Assembly: GCA_017792445.1 (NCBI GenBank)
Contig: CP051232.1
Location: 2,516,001-2,580,000 of the forward strand
Reading direction: 5' to 3'
DNA length: 64,000 nt
From: Maritimibacter sp.
GTDB lineage: Bacteria; Pseudomonadota; Alphaproteobacteria; Rhodobacterales; Rhodobacteraceae
In this document: positions 31,984 to 40,883 of the stretch, piece by piece
How positions within the stretch are numbered: the first letter of the stretch is position 1
Layout of the letters: every line of letters starts with the position of its first letter
Program-made: the position numbers and the translations under genes
The notes under the pieces: generated by a model
The model's database searches: none
What the model was told of the DNA's origin: nothing
The model's input: only the letters and a program-made list of their open reading frames with translations

Positions 31984-32818
31984 GCGCATCCCATGCCCCG
32001 GGAACGACACGGTCGCCGGCATCCTTCAGCCGCAGAAGCCGGATATCCAGCTCCATCAGCGGACCCGCGCCAGCGTGCTGCACAAGTCGGCCGGCGCGCA
32101 GGTCGGTCTCGACCATCGACAGCGGAAGCCACGCGACACCCATGCCCTGTGTGGCAAGGCAATAGGCCGTCTGGACGTCCGCCGTTTCCGCGATCGGAAC
32201 CGACTTCGGCCGCTCGCCGCTGCGAAACAGCGCGCCCGCAAGGAAGGTGTCCGGCGCATACTCGATCACGCGGGGCGAGCCCGGCCGCGTCAGGTGGCTG
32301 GGCGTGCATACCGGCGCGAAGGTCTCGTGCCCGATGGTGCGCGCAAGGAACCCGGCGCGGGCGTCCGCCCCGGCCTGATCGTAGGCGACCAGAAGGTCTG
32401 CCTTCTGCGACAGCAGATCCAGCAGGCCGCCGTCCCTGTCGCAGGCGATCAGGCGCACAGGGCCAAAGCCGCGCTTGCCCAGATCCTTGGTCAGTTGCGG
32501 CGCGATGCTGGCCGCCAGATCGGTCTGGCAGGCCACGGTAATCGCCCGCGTGTTCGACAGCACGGGACGCGTAAGCGTCTCGCGAAGGCAGCGCATCTCC
32601 GCCATCAGGCGGCGCATCTGCGTCTCCTGCTCGCGCAGCGCGCGCCGCAGGGCAACGGGTTTGGAGCCCCGGTCAAAGAGCTCCACACCAAGCAGGTCCT
32701 CGATGGCGGCGATGCGCCGGGTGAAGGTGGACCTGTTCACGCAGCGCCGGTCCGCTGCCCCAGAAAAGGAGCCGGTATCAAGCACTGCCACTACGTCTTC
32801 AAGCCAATCGTGTTGCAT
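31973..32818 (-). CDS. LysR-family transcriptional regulator
   Basis: A 281-residue regulator with an N-terminal winged helix-turn-helix ([38 protein letters not shown], about residues 12-50) and a LysR-type substrate domain. It sits in the same orientation between the GH43 beta-xylosidase and xylA genes. It is therefore a candidate activator of one of these genes, responding to xylose, xylulose or another pathway compound. The start ATG at 32818 is preferred to one further upstream because the HTH then begins at a normal position. Confidence 0.87.
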   Translation of the reverse strand: MQHDWLEDVVAVLDTGSFSGAADRRCVNRSTFTRRIAAIEDLLGVELFDRGSKPVALRRALREQETQMRRLMAEMRCLRETLTRPVLSNTRAITVACQTDLAASIAPQLTKDLGKRGFGPVRLIACDRDGGLLDLLSQKADLLVAYDQAGADARAGFLARTIGHETFAPVCTPSHLTRPGSPRVIEYAPDTFLAGALFRSGERPKSVPIAETADVQTAYCLATQGMGVAWLPLSMVETDLRAGRLVQHAGAGPLMELDIRLLRLKDAGDRVVPGAWDALAG

Positions 32819-32848
32819 GACTCTGCGATAGGCGGCGCGTGCCTGTCG

Positions 32849-32907
32849 TTGCAAGAGTTGCAACGTATAGGCGGCAAATTACCCATCGAGTTGCAGATAA
32901 TGCGCAA
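32849..32907 (-). promoter_or_regulatory. Candidate LysR-regulator binding region
   Basis: Between the lysR and xynB genes are two TTGCAA hexamers (32849-32854 and 32858-32863) and a TTGC-N9-GCAA dyad (32891-32907). LysR proteins usually bind T-N11-A dyads close to their own promoter. It is a plausible autoregulatory site; no experiment supports it. Confidence 0.4.
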
Positions 32908-32961
32908 CAATCCGCCGAGAGGGCGGTTTTTGGCGATTTTGAATGTGACGGGACGGTGGCT

Positions 32962-34566
32962 CTATCTTGACAACTTCGGGTTGTACGAGAATCGCCCGAA
33001 TCGAGCTTCCCTTCCAAGGCCGCTGATATCGAAGGCCATCATCCCCACGAAAGCACCCGTGAAAGACCCATGCGCCCCCCGCGCGGCCTCGTCCGAGATC
33101 GCCGTGGCGTCGAGTGTCGGGCCGATGGGTATCCAGTCGCCGCCCTGCCGCCAGAAGAACTGCTGCGCCGCGTGGTCGACGTCCACCCGCAGCTCTACCG
33201 CACCGTCCCCGATGGGAACGGGAGCGCCGATCATCTCGACACCGGCCTCGGGGTATTTGCCGGGACAGGACATGATAACCAGCGCGCGGCCCACATCCGG
33301 GTCCTGCGTCACCAGCAGCGCATGGAACTTGAACCGGTTGTAGTAGGTCGTAAGACCGGCGTTCTGCTGATAGGTCAGCGGGTCGAACGTGACAGTGGTC
33401 TCGGCAGAATACGCGTGGTGCTCTTGCCGCCGCGCCACCAGCCCCTGCTCGAACCACGAACCGGGGCTTTCGCGGCCGATAAGGACAAGGCCATTGTCCA
33501 GCCGGAAGATCCTGTCGCTATCGGGTGTCCGCAGCCATTGAAACTCGGGCGGAAGGTCGGGTCCCGCAAAGTCGGTTTCTGTCGCCACCGGCGGCGCGGG
33601 CCCCAAATCGGTCGGGCCGGGCAGGGTGGTGCGCGGCAGCATCCCGCCGTCCTCCAGCCACAGCCAGCCGTCCCGCCACACCACACGCTCGATCCCGGTC
33701 TCCCGGCCAAGGGTGCAGAAACGGCCCGATCCGTCCGGCCCTGCGATGGGCCGCCCCATAAGGAAGGTGTGATAGCCCTGACCGTCCGGCGTCTCGACAT
33801 ATTGCCCATGCCCGGTGCGCTGGATCGGGTGGTCCGGCGCATCGCGGGTCGAAATCAGGTGCTTTTGCGGGTGGGTCTCGTACGGCCCCCAGATGTCGCG
33901 GCTGCGCGCCATCGTCACCGCATGGTCATAGCCGGTGCCGCCCTCGGCTACGGTAAGATAGTACCAACCGTCGCGCTTGAAGATGTGCGGTCCCTCGGTC
34001 AGTCCCCGGTCGGTGCCGTCGTAGATCTTCCGCATCGGCCCCTTCAGGCCGTCCTCCGGCGTCCACTCCTGCAGCAGGATGCCGTCGAAGCTCGCGTGCT
34101 TCGGATTGCCCCCGGTGCCCGCACCCCGGTGGTTCCATTGCAGCACCATGAAGTACTTCGTGCCGTCCTCGTCATGAAACAGCGACGGGTCGAAGCCGTG
34201 GTTGCAGACGAACCACGGATCGGACCACGCCCCGTCGATGGTCTCGCAAGTGGTGATATAGTTCGGCGCGTCCTTGAACGAGCCGTCGTGCCGTTTGACG
34301 TCGGTATAGACCAGCCAGAACCGCCCGTCGGCATGGCTGAGGCAGGGCGCCCAGATTCCGCAGCTGTCCGGGTTGCCGCGCATGTCCAGCAACTCGGCGC
34401 GGTTCAGCGGACGAGACACCAGCGTCCAGTTCACCAGATCGCGCGAATGGTGGATCTGCACGCCGGGGTACCATTCGAAGGTCGAGGTGGCGATGTAATA
34501 GTCGTCGCCCACCCGGCAGATCGACGGATCCGGGTTGAAGCCCGGCAGGATCGGGTTTCGGATCAT
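32962..34566 (-). CDS. xynB: GH43 beta-xylosidase
   Basis: A 534-residue intracellular glycoside hydrolase (no signal peptide). The catalytic propeller holds the base Asp (GFNPDPSICRVGDDYY, about residue 13), the pKa-tuning Asp (GFDPSLFHDEDG, about residue 128) and the acid Glu (LTEGPHIFKRDGWYYL, about residue 186). The C-terminal 200 residues form the beta-sandwich of GH43_11 enzymes. It removes xylose from xylo-oligosaccharides, which the ABC importer encoded upstream probably brings in. The ATG at 34566 has AGGAGG upstream. Confidence 0.93.
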   Translation of the reverse strand: MIRNPILPGFNPDPSICRVGDDYYIATSTFEWYPGVQIHHSRDLVNWTLVSRPLNRAELLDMRGNPDSCGIWAPCLSHADGRFWLVYTDVKRHDGSFKDAPNYITTCETIDGAWSDPWFVCNHGFDPSLFHDEDGTKYFMVLQWNHRGAGTGGNPKHASFDGILLQEWTPEDGLKGPMRKIYDGTDRGLTEGPHIFKRDGWYYLTVAEGGTGYDHAVTMARSRDIWGPYETHPQKHLISTRDAPDHPIQRTGHGQYVETPDGQGYHTFLMGRPIAGPDGSGRFCTLGRETGIERVVWRDGWLWLEDGGMLPRTTLPGPTDLGPAPPVATETDFAGPDLPPEFQWLRTPDSDRIFRLDNGLVLIGRESPGSWFEQGLVARRQEHHAYSAETTVTFDPLTYQQNAGLTTYYNRFKFHALLVTQDPDVGRALVIMSCPGKYPEAGVEMIGAPVPIGDGAVELRVDVDHAAQQFFWRQGGDWIPIGPTLDATAISDEAARGAHGSFTGAFVGMMAFDISGLGREARFGRFSYNPKLSR

Positions 34567-34591
34567 TCGCGCCTCCTCACGCTTTGACCGG

Positions 34592-34627
34592 AGCGCGTCA
34601 CGACCCCCGGAAGGACCGTGACGCGCT
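34592..34627. other. Intergenic stem-loop between AKR and xynB genes
   Basis: An 11-bp perfect stem (AGCGCGTCACG at 34592-34602 with CGTGACGCGCT at 34617-34627) and a 14-base loop. There is no T-run, so it is more likely an mRNA stability or processing element than a terminator. Confidence 0.55.
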
Positions 34628-34666
34628 TGTTCTTGGGGCAAGTCTCGCCGGACGCGCGGCCTTGCC

Positions 34667-35716
34667 TCAGCGCTCCGCCGCGCCCTCCGTGGTTTCCGAC
34701 GACTTGGCCCAGAGATTGATCTTCTCTTCGTCGGCGTATTCGTCGATCAGCTTCAGCTCGCTTTCCGTGAACTCGAGGTTCCCCACCGCGCCGACGCAAT
34801 CCTCCACCTGAGACGGCTTCGACGCCCCGATCAGCGCCGAGGTGATCCCGCCCCCGCGCAGCACCCACGCAATCGCCATCTGCGCCAGCGTCTGGCCGCG
34901 CGACTCCGCGATCTCGTTCAGCTTGCGGATGTTCTCGATCGCATGCTCGGACAGCATGTTCGGGTTCAGCGACTTGCCCTGCGTCGCGCGCGAGCCTTCG
35001 GGAACGCCGCCCAGGTATTTCTTCGTCAGCATCCCCTGCGCCAGCGGCGTGAAGGCGATCGACCCGATGCCCAGTTCGGTCAGCGTGTCCTTCAGCCCGT
35101 CCCGCTCGACCCAGCGGTTCAGCATGTTGTAGCTGGGCTGGTGGATCAGGCAGGGCGTGCCAAGGTCTTTCAGGATCGCGGCCGCTTCGCGCGTGCGCTC
35201 GGAATTATAGGACGAGATCCCGACGTACAGCGCCTTGCCCGCCCGCACGATGGCGTCCAGCGCGCCCATGGTTTCCTCCAGCGGGGTGTCGGGATCGAAG
35301 CGGTGGGAATAGAAGATGTCGACATAGTCCACGCCCATTCGCTTCAGCGACTGGTCGCAGGATGCCATTACGTATTTGCGCGATCCCCATTCGCCATAGG
35401 GGCCGTCCCACATCAGGTAACCCGCCTTGGACGAGATGATCAGCTCGTCCCGATACCCCGCGAAGTCGGTCTTCAGGATGTCGCCGAACGCTTCCTCGGC
35501 GCTGCCCGGAGGCGGGCCGTAGTTGTTGGCGAGGTCGAAATGCGTGATCCCGTTGTCGAACGCGGTCCGGCAAATGTTGCGCTTGGTCTGGTGCGGCGTG
35601 TCATGGCCGAAGTTGTGCCACAGCCCCAGCGAGATCGCGGGAAGTTTCAGGCCGGACGCGCCGCAGCGGCGATAGACCATGCGGTCATAGCGGGTCTCGG
35701 AGGGGCGGTAGCTCAT
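34667..35716 (-). CDS. Aldo/keto reductase (YghZ/GPR-like)
   Basis: A 349-residue NADPH-dependent AKR of the YghZ/L-glyceraldehyde-3-phosphate reductase group. It shows FDLANNYGPPPGSAEE (catalytic Asp and Tyr), IISSKAGYLMWDGPYG (Lys), FYSHRFDPDTP (His) and the C-terminal cofactor region SALIGASKPSQVEDCV. In the xylose locus it could reduce a pentose, a keto sugar or a glyceraldehyde product. It follows the Gfo/Idh/MocA gene after 4 bp and so belongs to the operon. Confidence 0.9.
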   Translation of the reverse strand: MSYRPSETRYDRMVYRRCGASGLKLPAISLGLWHNFGHDTPHQTKRNICRTAFDNGITHFDLANNYGPPPGSAEEAFGDILKTDFAGYRDELIISSKAGYLMWDGPYGEWGSRKYVMASCDQSLKRMGVDYVDIFYSHRFDPDTPLEETMGALDAIVRAGKALYVGISSYNSERTREAAAILKDLGTPCLIHQPSYNMLNRWVERDGLKDTLTELGIGSIAFTPLAQGMLTKKYLGGVPEGSRATQGKSLNPNMLSEHAIENIRKLNEIAESRGQTLAQMAIAWVLRGGGITSALIGASKPSQVEDCVGAVGNLEFTESELKLIDEYADEEKINLWAKSSETTEGAAER

Positions 35717-35720
35717 GGGA

Positions 35721-36860
35721 TCAGTCCTTCAGCAGTTTTGCGGCAGCCTCCGGTCCAAGCGCGTCGGGGCGCGTGCAGGTGGTGGTCAGATCGACCCACT
35801 GGCCGGACTCACCCGCGCGAAGGATGGAGGTCATGACGTCCACCGCGTGCAGCGAAAGGTCGAGCGAACAGCGGTGGTCCCGCCCATCCATAATCGCCTC
35901 GGCCATGTCCGCAAGCCCCGATGCCCGATAGTTCGCCAGCGGCCCGTGGCTCGGATGCTCCTGGTTCGGCTTGCCGAACGGGTGCTCCCACGCATCGAGC
36001 GGCGCGATCTCCCCGTCACGGCCCGCGTGCTCGACGGTGCCGCCGAAGAAGTTCGGGTCGGGCAGGAACAGCGACCCCTCGGTGCCATACAGCTCCATCG
36101 GCTTGTGGCGGTGGGCCCAGATGTCCCAGCTGGCCGAGAAGGTGATCGTCGCGCCGCTCGCGAAATCCAGAAGCGCGTGGATGTTCGTCGGCGTCTTGAC
36201 CGGGATCTCCTCGCCCTGACGCGGGCCCTCGGTCAGGATCGTGCGGGTCGGCGTCGCCGAGGTCGCCAGCGACGCCACGCGCTTCACCGGACCCAGAAGC
36301 TGGATCAGGTTGGTCACGTAATACGGCCCCACGTCCAGCACCGGCCCCGCGCCGGGCAGGAAGAAGAAGTCGGGGTTCGGGTGCCAGTGCTCCATCCCGT
36401 GGCTCATCACGGCGGCCGACCCGGCGGTGATCTCGCCGATCAGCCCCTCGTCGATCCGCGCCCGCGCCAGCTGGTGCGCTCCGCCAAGGAACGTGTCGGG
36501 CGCCGAGCCCACGCGCAGCCCGGCGGTATTGGCGATGGCGCGCAGGTCCTCGCCTTCCTCCAGCGTCAACACGAAGGGCTTTTCGGAATAGACGTGCTTG
36601 CCCGCCTGAAGCGCCTGTTTCGAGATCGCATAGTGCGCCTCGGGGATGGTCAGGTTGACGATCACGTCCACCTCGCCCGAGGCCATCAAATCCTCGACCG
36701 ACAGCGCCTTCACGCCGAATTCGTCGGCCCGAAGGCGGGCGGCCTCCGTGTTGATGTCCGCGACGGCGCGGACCTCCAGCGCGTGAAACAGGGGCGACAA
36801 CCGAAGATAGGCCGTCGAGATGTTGCCGCATCCGACGATGCCGATGCCAAGCTTGCTCAT
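35721..36860 (-). CDS. Gfo/Idh/MocA-family oxidoreductase
   Basis: A 379-residue NAD(P)-dependent sugar dehydrogenase with the N-terminal Rossmann motif (GIGIVGCGNIST, about residues 4-15), EKPFVLTLEEG (conserved EKP, about residue 94) and a C-terminal alpha/beta domain with DVGPYYVTNLIQLLG. Family members oxidise or isomerise sugars and sugar alcohols, often at C1 or C3. It lies 11 bp downstream of the TIM-barrel isomerase/epimerase gene, a common pairing that suggests a shared oxidation-isomerisation step on an imported sugar. The exact sugar is not known. Confidence 0.92.
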   Translation of the reverse strand: MSKLGIGIVGCGNISTAYLRLSPLFHALEVRAVADINTEAARLRADEFGVKALSVEDLMASGEVDVIVNLTIPEAHYAISKQALQAGKHVYSEKPFVLTLEEGEDLRAIANTAGLRVGSAPDTFLGGAHQLARARIDEGLIGEITAGSAAVMSHGMEHWHPNPDFFFLPGAGPVLDVGPYYVTNLIQLLGPVKRVASLATSATPTRTILTEGPRQGEEIPVKTPTNIHALLDFASGATITFSASWDIWAHRHKPMELYGTEGSLFLPDPNFFGGTVEHAGRDGEIAPLDAWEHPFGKPNQEHPSHGPLANYRASGLADMAEAIMDGRDHRCSLDLSLHAVDVMTSILRAGESGQWVDLTTTCTRPDALGPEAAAKLLKD

Positions 36861-36871
36861 GTGTCGGGTCC

Positions 36872-37618
36872 TTACAGGGTCTTCGCGGTTTCCAGCGAGC
36901 GGCGGGCGAAGCGCTCGTGGTCGTTCGGATTGTCGTGCTCCATCACGAAATACTGGCACGGCGTCTTGCGCAGCGCGGCCATGATCGCCGGCCAGTCCAT
37001 CGTTCCGTGGCCGACATCGGCCCAGCCGTCCTCGTCCGCGCATTCGCCCTCGGGCGCGATGTCCTTGACATGCGCCGCGAACAGCCGGTCGCCGTAGGTC
37101 TCGATCCACGCCAGCGGGTCCTGCCCGCCCACGACCGCCCACGCGACGTCGAATTCAAGCGCAAGCGGGCCGCCCTGAAGGATCAGGTCCAGCGGCTTCT
37201 CGGCGCTGTCGATCTCGGCGAATTCGAAGGCGTGGTTGTGCCAGCCGAAGGTCAGGCCGGCGTCCTGCACGGGTTTGCCGACCTCGGCCAGCACACGGCC
37301 CAGTTCCGCCCATCCGGCGGCATCCTTCACCCGGTCTTCGGGGCCGACAGCGGGCACGAACAGGCCCTTCATCCCCAGCACGGTCGCGATTTCCAACACC
37401 CGTCCGGGCTGGTCGCGCACCATCTCAAGGCTGAAGTGGCCGGTCGGCATGGTCAGCCCGTTGCCGTCCAGTTCGGCCTTCAGTTCGGCGATATCGGCCT
37501 CGGCGAAAATGCCGCCGAAGCCCTCGACCTGGGTATAGCCCAGGCCCGAGAGCATCTTCAGCGTGTCGGACAGCGGATAGTTCCGCGAAGAGTAAAGCTG
37601 GTACGAGAAATCGGTCAT
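36872..37618 (-). CDS. TIM-barrel sugar isomerase/epimerase
   Basis: A 248-residue AP-endonuclease-2-fold protein: YQLYSSRNYPL, then FGWHNHAFEF, EFDVAWAVVGGQDP, AAHVKDIAP and VMEHDNP carry the Glu, His and Asp metal ligands. Enzymes of this type isomerise or epimerise sugars or oxidise polyols. The ATG at 37618 is used; the TTG one codon upstream is a poorer start. It is part of the ABC/sugar operon, with 69 bp to the ATPase gene. Confidence 0.9.
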   Translation of the reverse strand: MTDFSYQLYSSRNYPLSDTLKMLSGLGYTQVEGFGGIFAEADIAELKAELDGNGLTMPTGHFSLEMVRDQPGRVLEIATVLGMKGLFVPAVGPEDRVKDAAGWAELGRVLAEVGKPVQDAGLTFGWHNHAFEFAEIDSAEKPLDLILQGGPLALEFDVAWAVVGGQDPLAWIETYGDRLFAAHVKDIAPEGECADEDGWADVGHGTMDWPAIMAALRKTPCQYFVMEHDNPNDHERFARRSLETAKTL

Positions 37619-37687
37619 CAAGCGATCCTTTCCTGGGACCGGCGCGGCCGTGCCGCCCGGCGTCTTGAGCGTGTTAGGCGGCTGACG

Positions 37688-38767
37688 TTACAGCCGCAAT
37701 TCGGTGTCCTTGCCAAACAGCGACCCGCGGGCGCTGTCGAAGCCGATGGTCATCCGGTCGCCGGTGGCCACCTTGTGCTGACCATCGAGGTTGAAGTGGA
37801 ACGGCTGCCCCGCCAGCGTGGTCCAGACCAGCGTGTCGGCGCCCATCGGCTCGAACAGCTCGACGGTGATCTCCTGCCGGAACGGTTTGCCCTGCGCCAA
37901 CTCGCCGGTGGCCACGTGCTCGGGCCGGATGCCAAGCCACGCCGGACCCTGCTTCGGCCCATCGGCCCAGCCGTACCCGTCCAGCGGAATCGTGGTGTCC
38001 CCGGCGGCGAAGCCGCGTTCGGCGACCACACCGTCGATGAAGTTCATCGCGGGCGAACCGATGAACTCGGCCACGTATTTGGTGCGCGGGCGGTTGTAGA
38101 TCTCGTCGGGCGAGCCAAGCTGCTGGATCGCGCCGCTGCGCATGATCGCGATGCGGTCGGCCAGCGTCATCGCCTCGATCTGGTCGTGGGTGACGTAGAT
38201 CATGGTGTTCCGCAGCTTCTGGTGCAGCCGCTTGATCTCGACCCTCAGGTCCGCGCGCAGCTTGGCGTCGAGGTTCGACAGCGGTTCGTCGAACAGGAAC
38301 ACGTCCACGTCGCGCACCAGCGCCCGGCCGATGGCGACGCGTTGCCGCTGGCCGCCGGATAGGGCGGCGGGCTTGCGATCCAGCAGCGGCTGGATCTGCA
38401 GGATCTCGGCGGCGCGGGCGACGCGCTCCTCGATCTCGGCCTTGGCGAACCGGGCGTTCTTCAGTCCGAAGGACAGGTTCCCCTTCACCGTCATCTGCGG
38501 GTACAGGGCGTAGCTTTGGAACACCATGCCGATGCCGCGCTGGCTGGGCTCGGCCCAGGTCACGTTCTGGTCCTTGATGAAGATCTGCCCGCCGGTGATG
38601 TCCAACAGTCCCGCGATGCAATTCAACAACGTGGACTTGCCGCAGCCGGACGCGCCCAGCAGGACAAGAAACTCACCCTCGGGGATTTCCAGGTTCAGGT
38701 CCTTCAGGACCTCCACCGCGCCGAACGCCAGATCCAGGCCGCGGATCTCTACCGAATTCGCTGTCAC
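37688..38767 (-). CDS. ABC transporter ATPase of CUT1 type (UgpC/MalK/MsmK-like)
   Basis: A 359-residue ATPase: Walker A (LLGASGCGKSTLL, about residue 35), Q-loop (MVFQSYALYP), signature (LSGGQRQRVAIGRAL), Walker B (VFLFDEPLSNLD) and the H-loop (THDQIEAM). The C-terminal TOBE/OB domain (from about residue 240) is typical of sugar importers that can be regulated. It powers the two permeases. The GTG at 38767 has GGAGG eight bases upstream; the GTG two codons upstream is too close to that site. Confidence 0.95.
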   Translation of the reverse strand: MTANSVEIRGLDLAFGAVEVLKDLNLEIPEGEFLVLLGASGCGKSTLLNCIAGLLDITGGQIFIKDQNVTWAEPSQRGIGMVFQSYALYPQMTVKGNLSFGLKNARFAKAEIEERVARAAEILQIQPLLDRKPAALSGGQRQRVAIGRALVRDVDVFLFDEPLSNLDAKLRADLRVEIKRLHQKLRNTMIYVTHDQIEAMTLADRIAIMRSGAIQQLGSPDEIYNRPRTKYVAEFIGSPAMNFIDGVVAERGFAAGDTTIPLDGYGWADGPKQGPAWLGIRPEHVATGELAQGKPFRQEITVELFEPMGADTLVWTTLAGQPFHFNLDGQHKVATGDRMTIGFDSARGSLFGKDTELRL

Positions 38768-38807
38768 CAGCACATCCTCCCTGCACCGGGGCGCTTCCGT
38801 CCCCGGC

Positions 38808-38867
38808 TTCTTCTCTTGCCAAATACCTCGGGGGAATCGCCGCAGGCGATGGGGGCAGAGCCCCCTC
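38808..38867 (+). repeat. Dispersed CAAATACCTCGGGGG element, copy A
   Basis: This copy contains TTCTCTTGCCAAATACCTCG, a G-rich run, a small hairpin (TCGCCGCAGGCGA) and GGGGGCAGAGCCCCC, which is itself a hairpin. The same parts occur at 52460-52590 and 63403-63467. It lies between the ATPase and permease genes of one operon, so it is transcribed. Confidence 0.75.
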
Positions 38868-38891
38868 TCTTTGCCGACCGAAAAGCCCTGC

Positions 38892-39833
38892 TCATCCCTT
38901 CACCGCCCCCGCGGCGATGCCGCGCACGAACAGCTTGCCCGAGACGAAGTAGATCGTCAGCGGCACCAGCCCGGTCAGGATCGTCGCCGCCATGTTGACG
39001 TTGTATTCCTTCACCCCCTGCACCGAGTTGACGATGTTGTTCAGCTGAACCGTCATCGGATAGGTGTCGGGCTTGGTGTAGACGACGCCGAACAGGAAAT
39101 CGTTCCAGATGCCGGTGACCTGAATGATCATCGCGACCACGAAGATCGGCAGCGACATCGGCAGCATGATCCGGAAGTAAATCCCCCAGAACCGCGCTCC
39201 GTCCACCCGCGCCGCCTTGAACAGTTCCTCGGGCAGCGAGGTGAAATAGTTGCGGAACAGCAGGGTCAGGATCGGCATCCCGAAGATCGAGTGCACGAGG
39301 ACCAGACCCCACAGCGTGCCATACAGGCCGATTTCCCGCAGGATGATCACGATCGGGTACAGCATCACCTGATAGGGGATGAAGGCCCCGAAGATCAGGA
39401 TGGTGAAGAACGCCTCGGCGCCCTTGAACTTCCAGTTGGCCAGCGCGTAGCCGTTGACGCTGGCAATGGCGATGGACAGGAAGACCGACGGCACGGTGAT
39501 CCGGACAGAGTTCCAGAAACCGCGCGACAGTCCCTCGCAGTTCAGGCCGGTACAGGCCTCGGACCACGCCTTGACCCACGGCTCGAAAGTGATCTCGACC
39601 GGCGGCGCGAAGATGTTGCCCAGACGGATCTCGGGCATCCCCTTCAGCGAGGTGACGATCATCACATACAGCGGCAGCGCATAGTACAGCGCCACGACGA
39701 TCAGCGTGCCGTAGATGAAGATATTGCGGCGTGAGAAGCGCTTGCGCGGCTTCGGGCCCTGCGGCCCCTTGAGGCGGGAGGCAACGGCGTCGGCGCCCGC
39801 GATGGCGGTGGACAGGGTCATCGGATCAGCCAC
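38892..39833 (-). CDS. CUT1 ABC sugar permease (MalG-like)
   Basis: A 313-residue protein with six membrane helices. The EAA loop, at about residues 203-222, reads EELFKAARVDGARFWGIYF. It is the second permease of a sugar importer, and the SBP and ATPase genes are adjacent. The start is GTG at 39833, with GGGAGCAGGAAAC upstream and 8 bp of overlap with the first permease gene. Confidence 0.94.
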   Translation of the reverse strand: MADPMTLSTAIAGADAVASRLKGPQGPKPRKRFSRRNIFIYGTLIVVALYYALPLYVMIVTSLKGMPEIRLGNIFAPPVEITFEPWVKAWSEACTGLNCEGLSRGFWNSVRITVPSVFLSIAIASVNGYALANWKFKGAEAFFTILIFGAFIPYQVMLYPIVIILREIGLYGTLWGLVLVHSIFGMPILTLLFRNYFTSLPEELFKAARVDGARFWGIYFRIMLPMSLPIFVVAMIIQVTGIWNDFLFGVVYTKPDTYPMTVQLNNIVNSVQGVKEYNVNMAATILTGLVPLTIYFVSGKLFVRGIAAGAVKG

Positions 39834-40791
39834 GTTTCCTGCTCCCGAATTCGAGGTAGGCCCAGGGGATCACGACGATGGCGACGGCCAGAAGCATCAT
39901 GGTCGAGGCGGCAAAGCCCTGACCCAGGTTCTGGCCCTGAAACATATAGTCGTAGACGTATTTCGCGGGCACCTCGGACGAGATGCCGGGCCCGCCGGAC
40001 GTCTGCGCGACGATCAGGTCGTAGATCCGCACGATCCCCGAGGCGATGATGACAAGCGTGGTGATGAACACCGGGCGCATCATCGGGATCACGATGAACA
40101 GATAGGTTTTCCACGCCGGGATGCCGTCGACGCGGGCGGCCTTCCAGATCTCCTGATCGATGCCGCGCAGCCCCGCCAGCATCAGCACCATGATCAGCCC
40201 GGTGCCCTGCCACAGCCCCGCAATCAGCACGCCGTAGATCACGATGTCGGCGCTATACAGCGGGTCGAAGGTGAAGCCGACGAAGCCCATGCCGCGGATC
40301 ACAGACTGGATGCCGAAATCGGGGTTCAGCAGCCATTGCCAGACAAGGCCGGTGACGATGAACGACAGTGCGAAGGGGTACAGGATGATGGTGCGGAACG
40401 TGTTCTCGAACCGGATTTTCTGGTCCAGAAGCGCCGCGAGGACGAAGCCGATGATGAAGGACAGCACCAGCGAGCACAGGCCGTAGATGAACAGGTTCTC
40501 GATCGAGACCATCCAGCGGTTCGTGTTCCACAGGCGCTCGTACTGCTGCAATCCCACGAAGCTTTTCCAGACGATGCCGGTCGGGATCGAAAGCGACCAG
40601 TCGCCGATGTTGATGACGTCGGTCCACTCGAACAGCTTCTTGGGAAGCAGCTTCGAGCTGGTGAAGGAATAGATGACGGTCCATGCCGTACCGCCGACGA
40701 AAATCACCAGCGCGGTCAGGATCATCGGGATGGCCGCGATCTTGGCGCTGAGATTTCTGAACAGCGGGTTCGGGCGTCCGGTGGTGTCCAT
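39826..40791 (-). CDS. CUT1 ABC sugar permease (MalF-like)
   Basis: A 321-residue protein with six membrane helices and an EAA loop (DQEIWKAARVDGIPAWKTYLF, about residues 215-235). It is the first permease of the importer and is read just after the receptor gene. Together with the MalG-like subunit it forms the membrane channel for a mono- or oligosaccharide; the linked xylosidase and xylose isomerase suggest xylo-oligosaccharides or xylose. Confidence 0.94.
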   Translation of the reverse strand: MDTTGRPNPLFRNLSAKIAAIPMILTALVIFVGGTAWTVIYSFTSSKLLPKKLFEWTDVINIGDWSLSIPTGIVWKSFVGLQQYERLWNTNRWMVSIENLFIYGLCSLVLSFIIGFVLAALLDQKIRFENTFRTIILYPFALSFIVTGLVWQWLLNPDFGIQSVIRGMGFVGFTFDPLYSADIVIYGVLIAGLWQGTGLIMVLMLAGLRGIDQEIWKAARVDGIPAWKTYLFIVIPMMRPVFITTLVIIASGIVRIYDLIVAQTSGGPGISSEVPAKYVYDYMFQGQNLGQGFAASTMMLLAVAIVVIPWAYLEFGSRKRG

Positions 40792-40827
40792 GCGGGTCCC
40801 CGGGTCCTTGAAGTTGCGTGAAGGGAA

Positions 40828-40854
40828 CCGGCGCCCCGTTTCGCAGGGCGCCGG
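40828..40854. other. Intergenic stem-loop between receptor and permease genes
   Basis: A 9-bp perfect GC stem (CCGGCGCCC at 40828-40836 with GGGCGCCGG at 40846-40854) and a 9-base loop, without a T-run. Such stem-loops after receptor genes protect the upstream mRNA and lower downstream expression, giving the usual excess of receptor over permease. Confidence 0.65.
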
Positions 40855-40883
40855 CCGGTCTGGTCACACCGTCGGGTGTCGCG

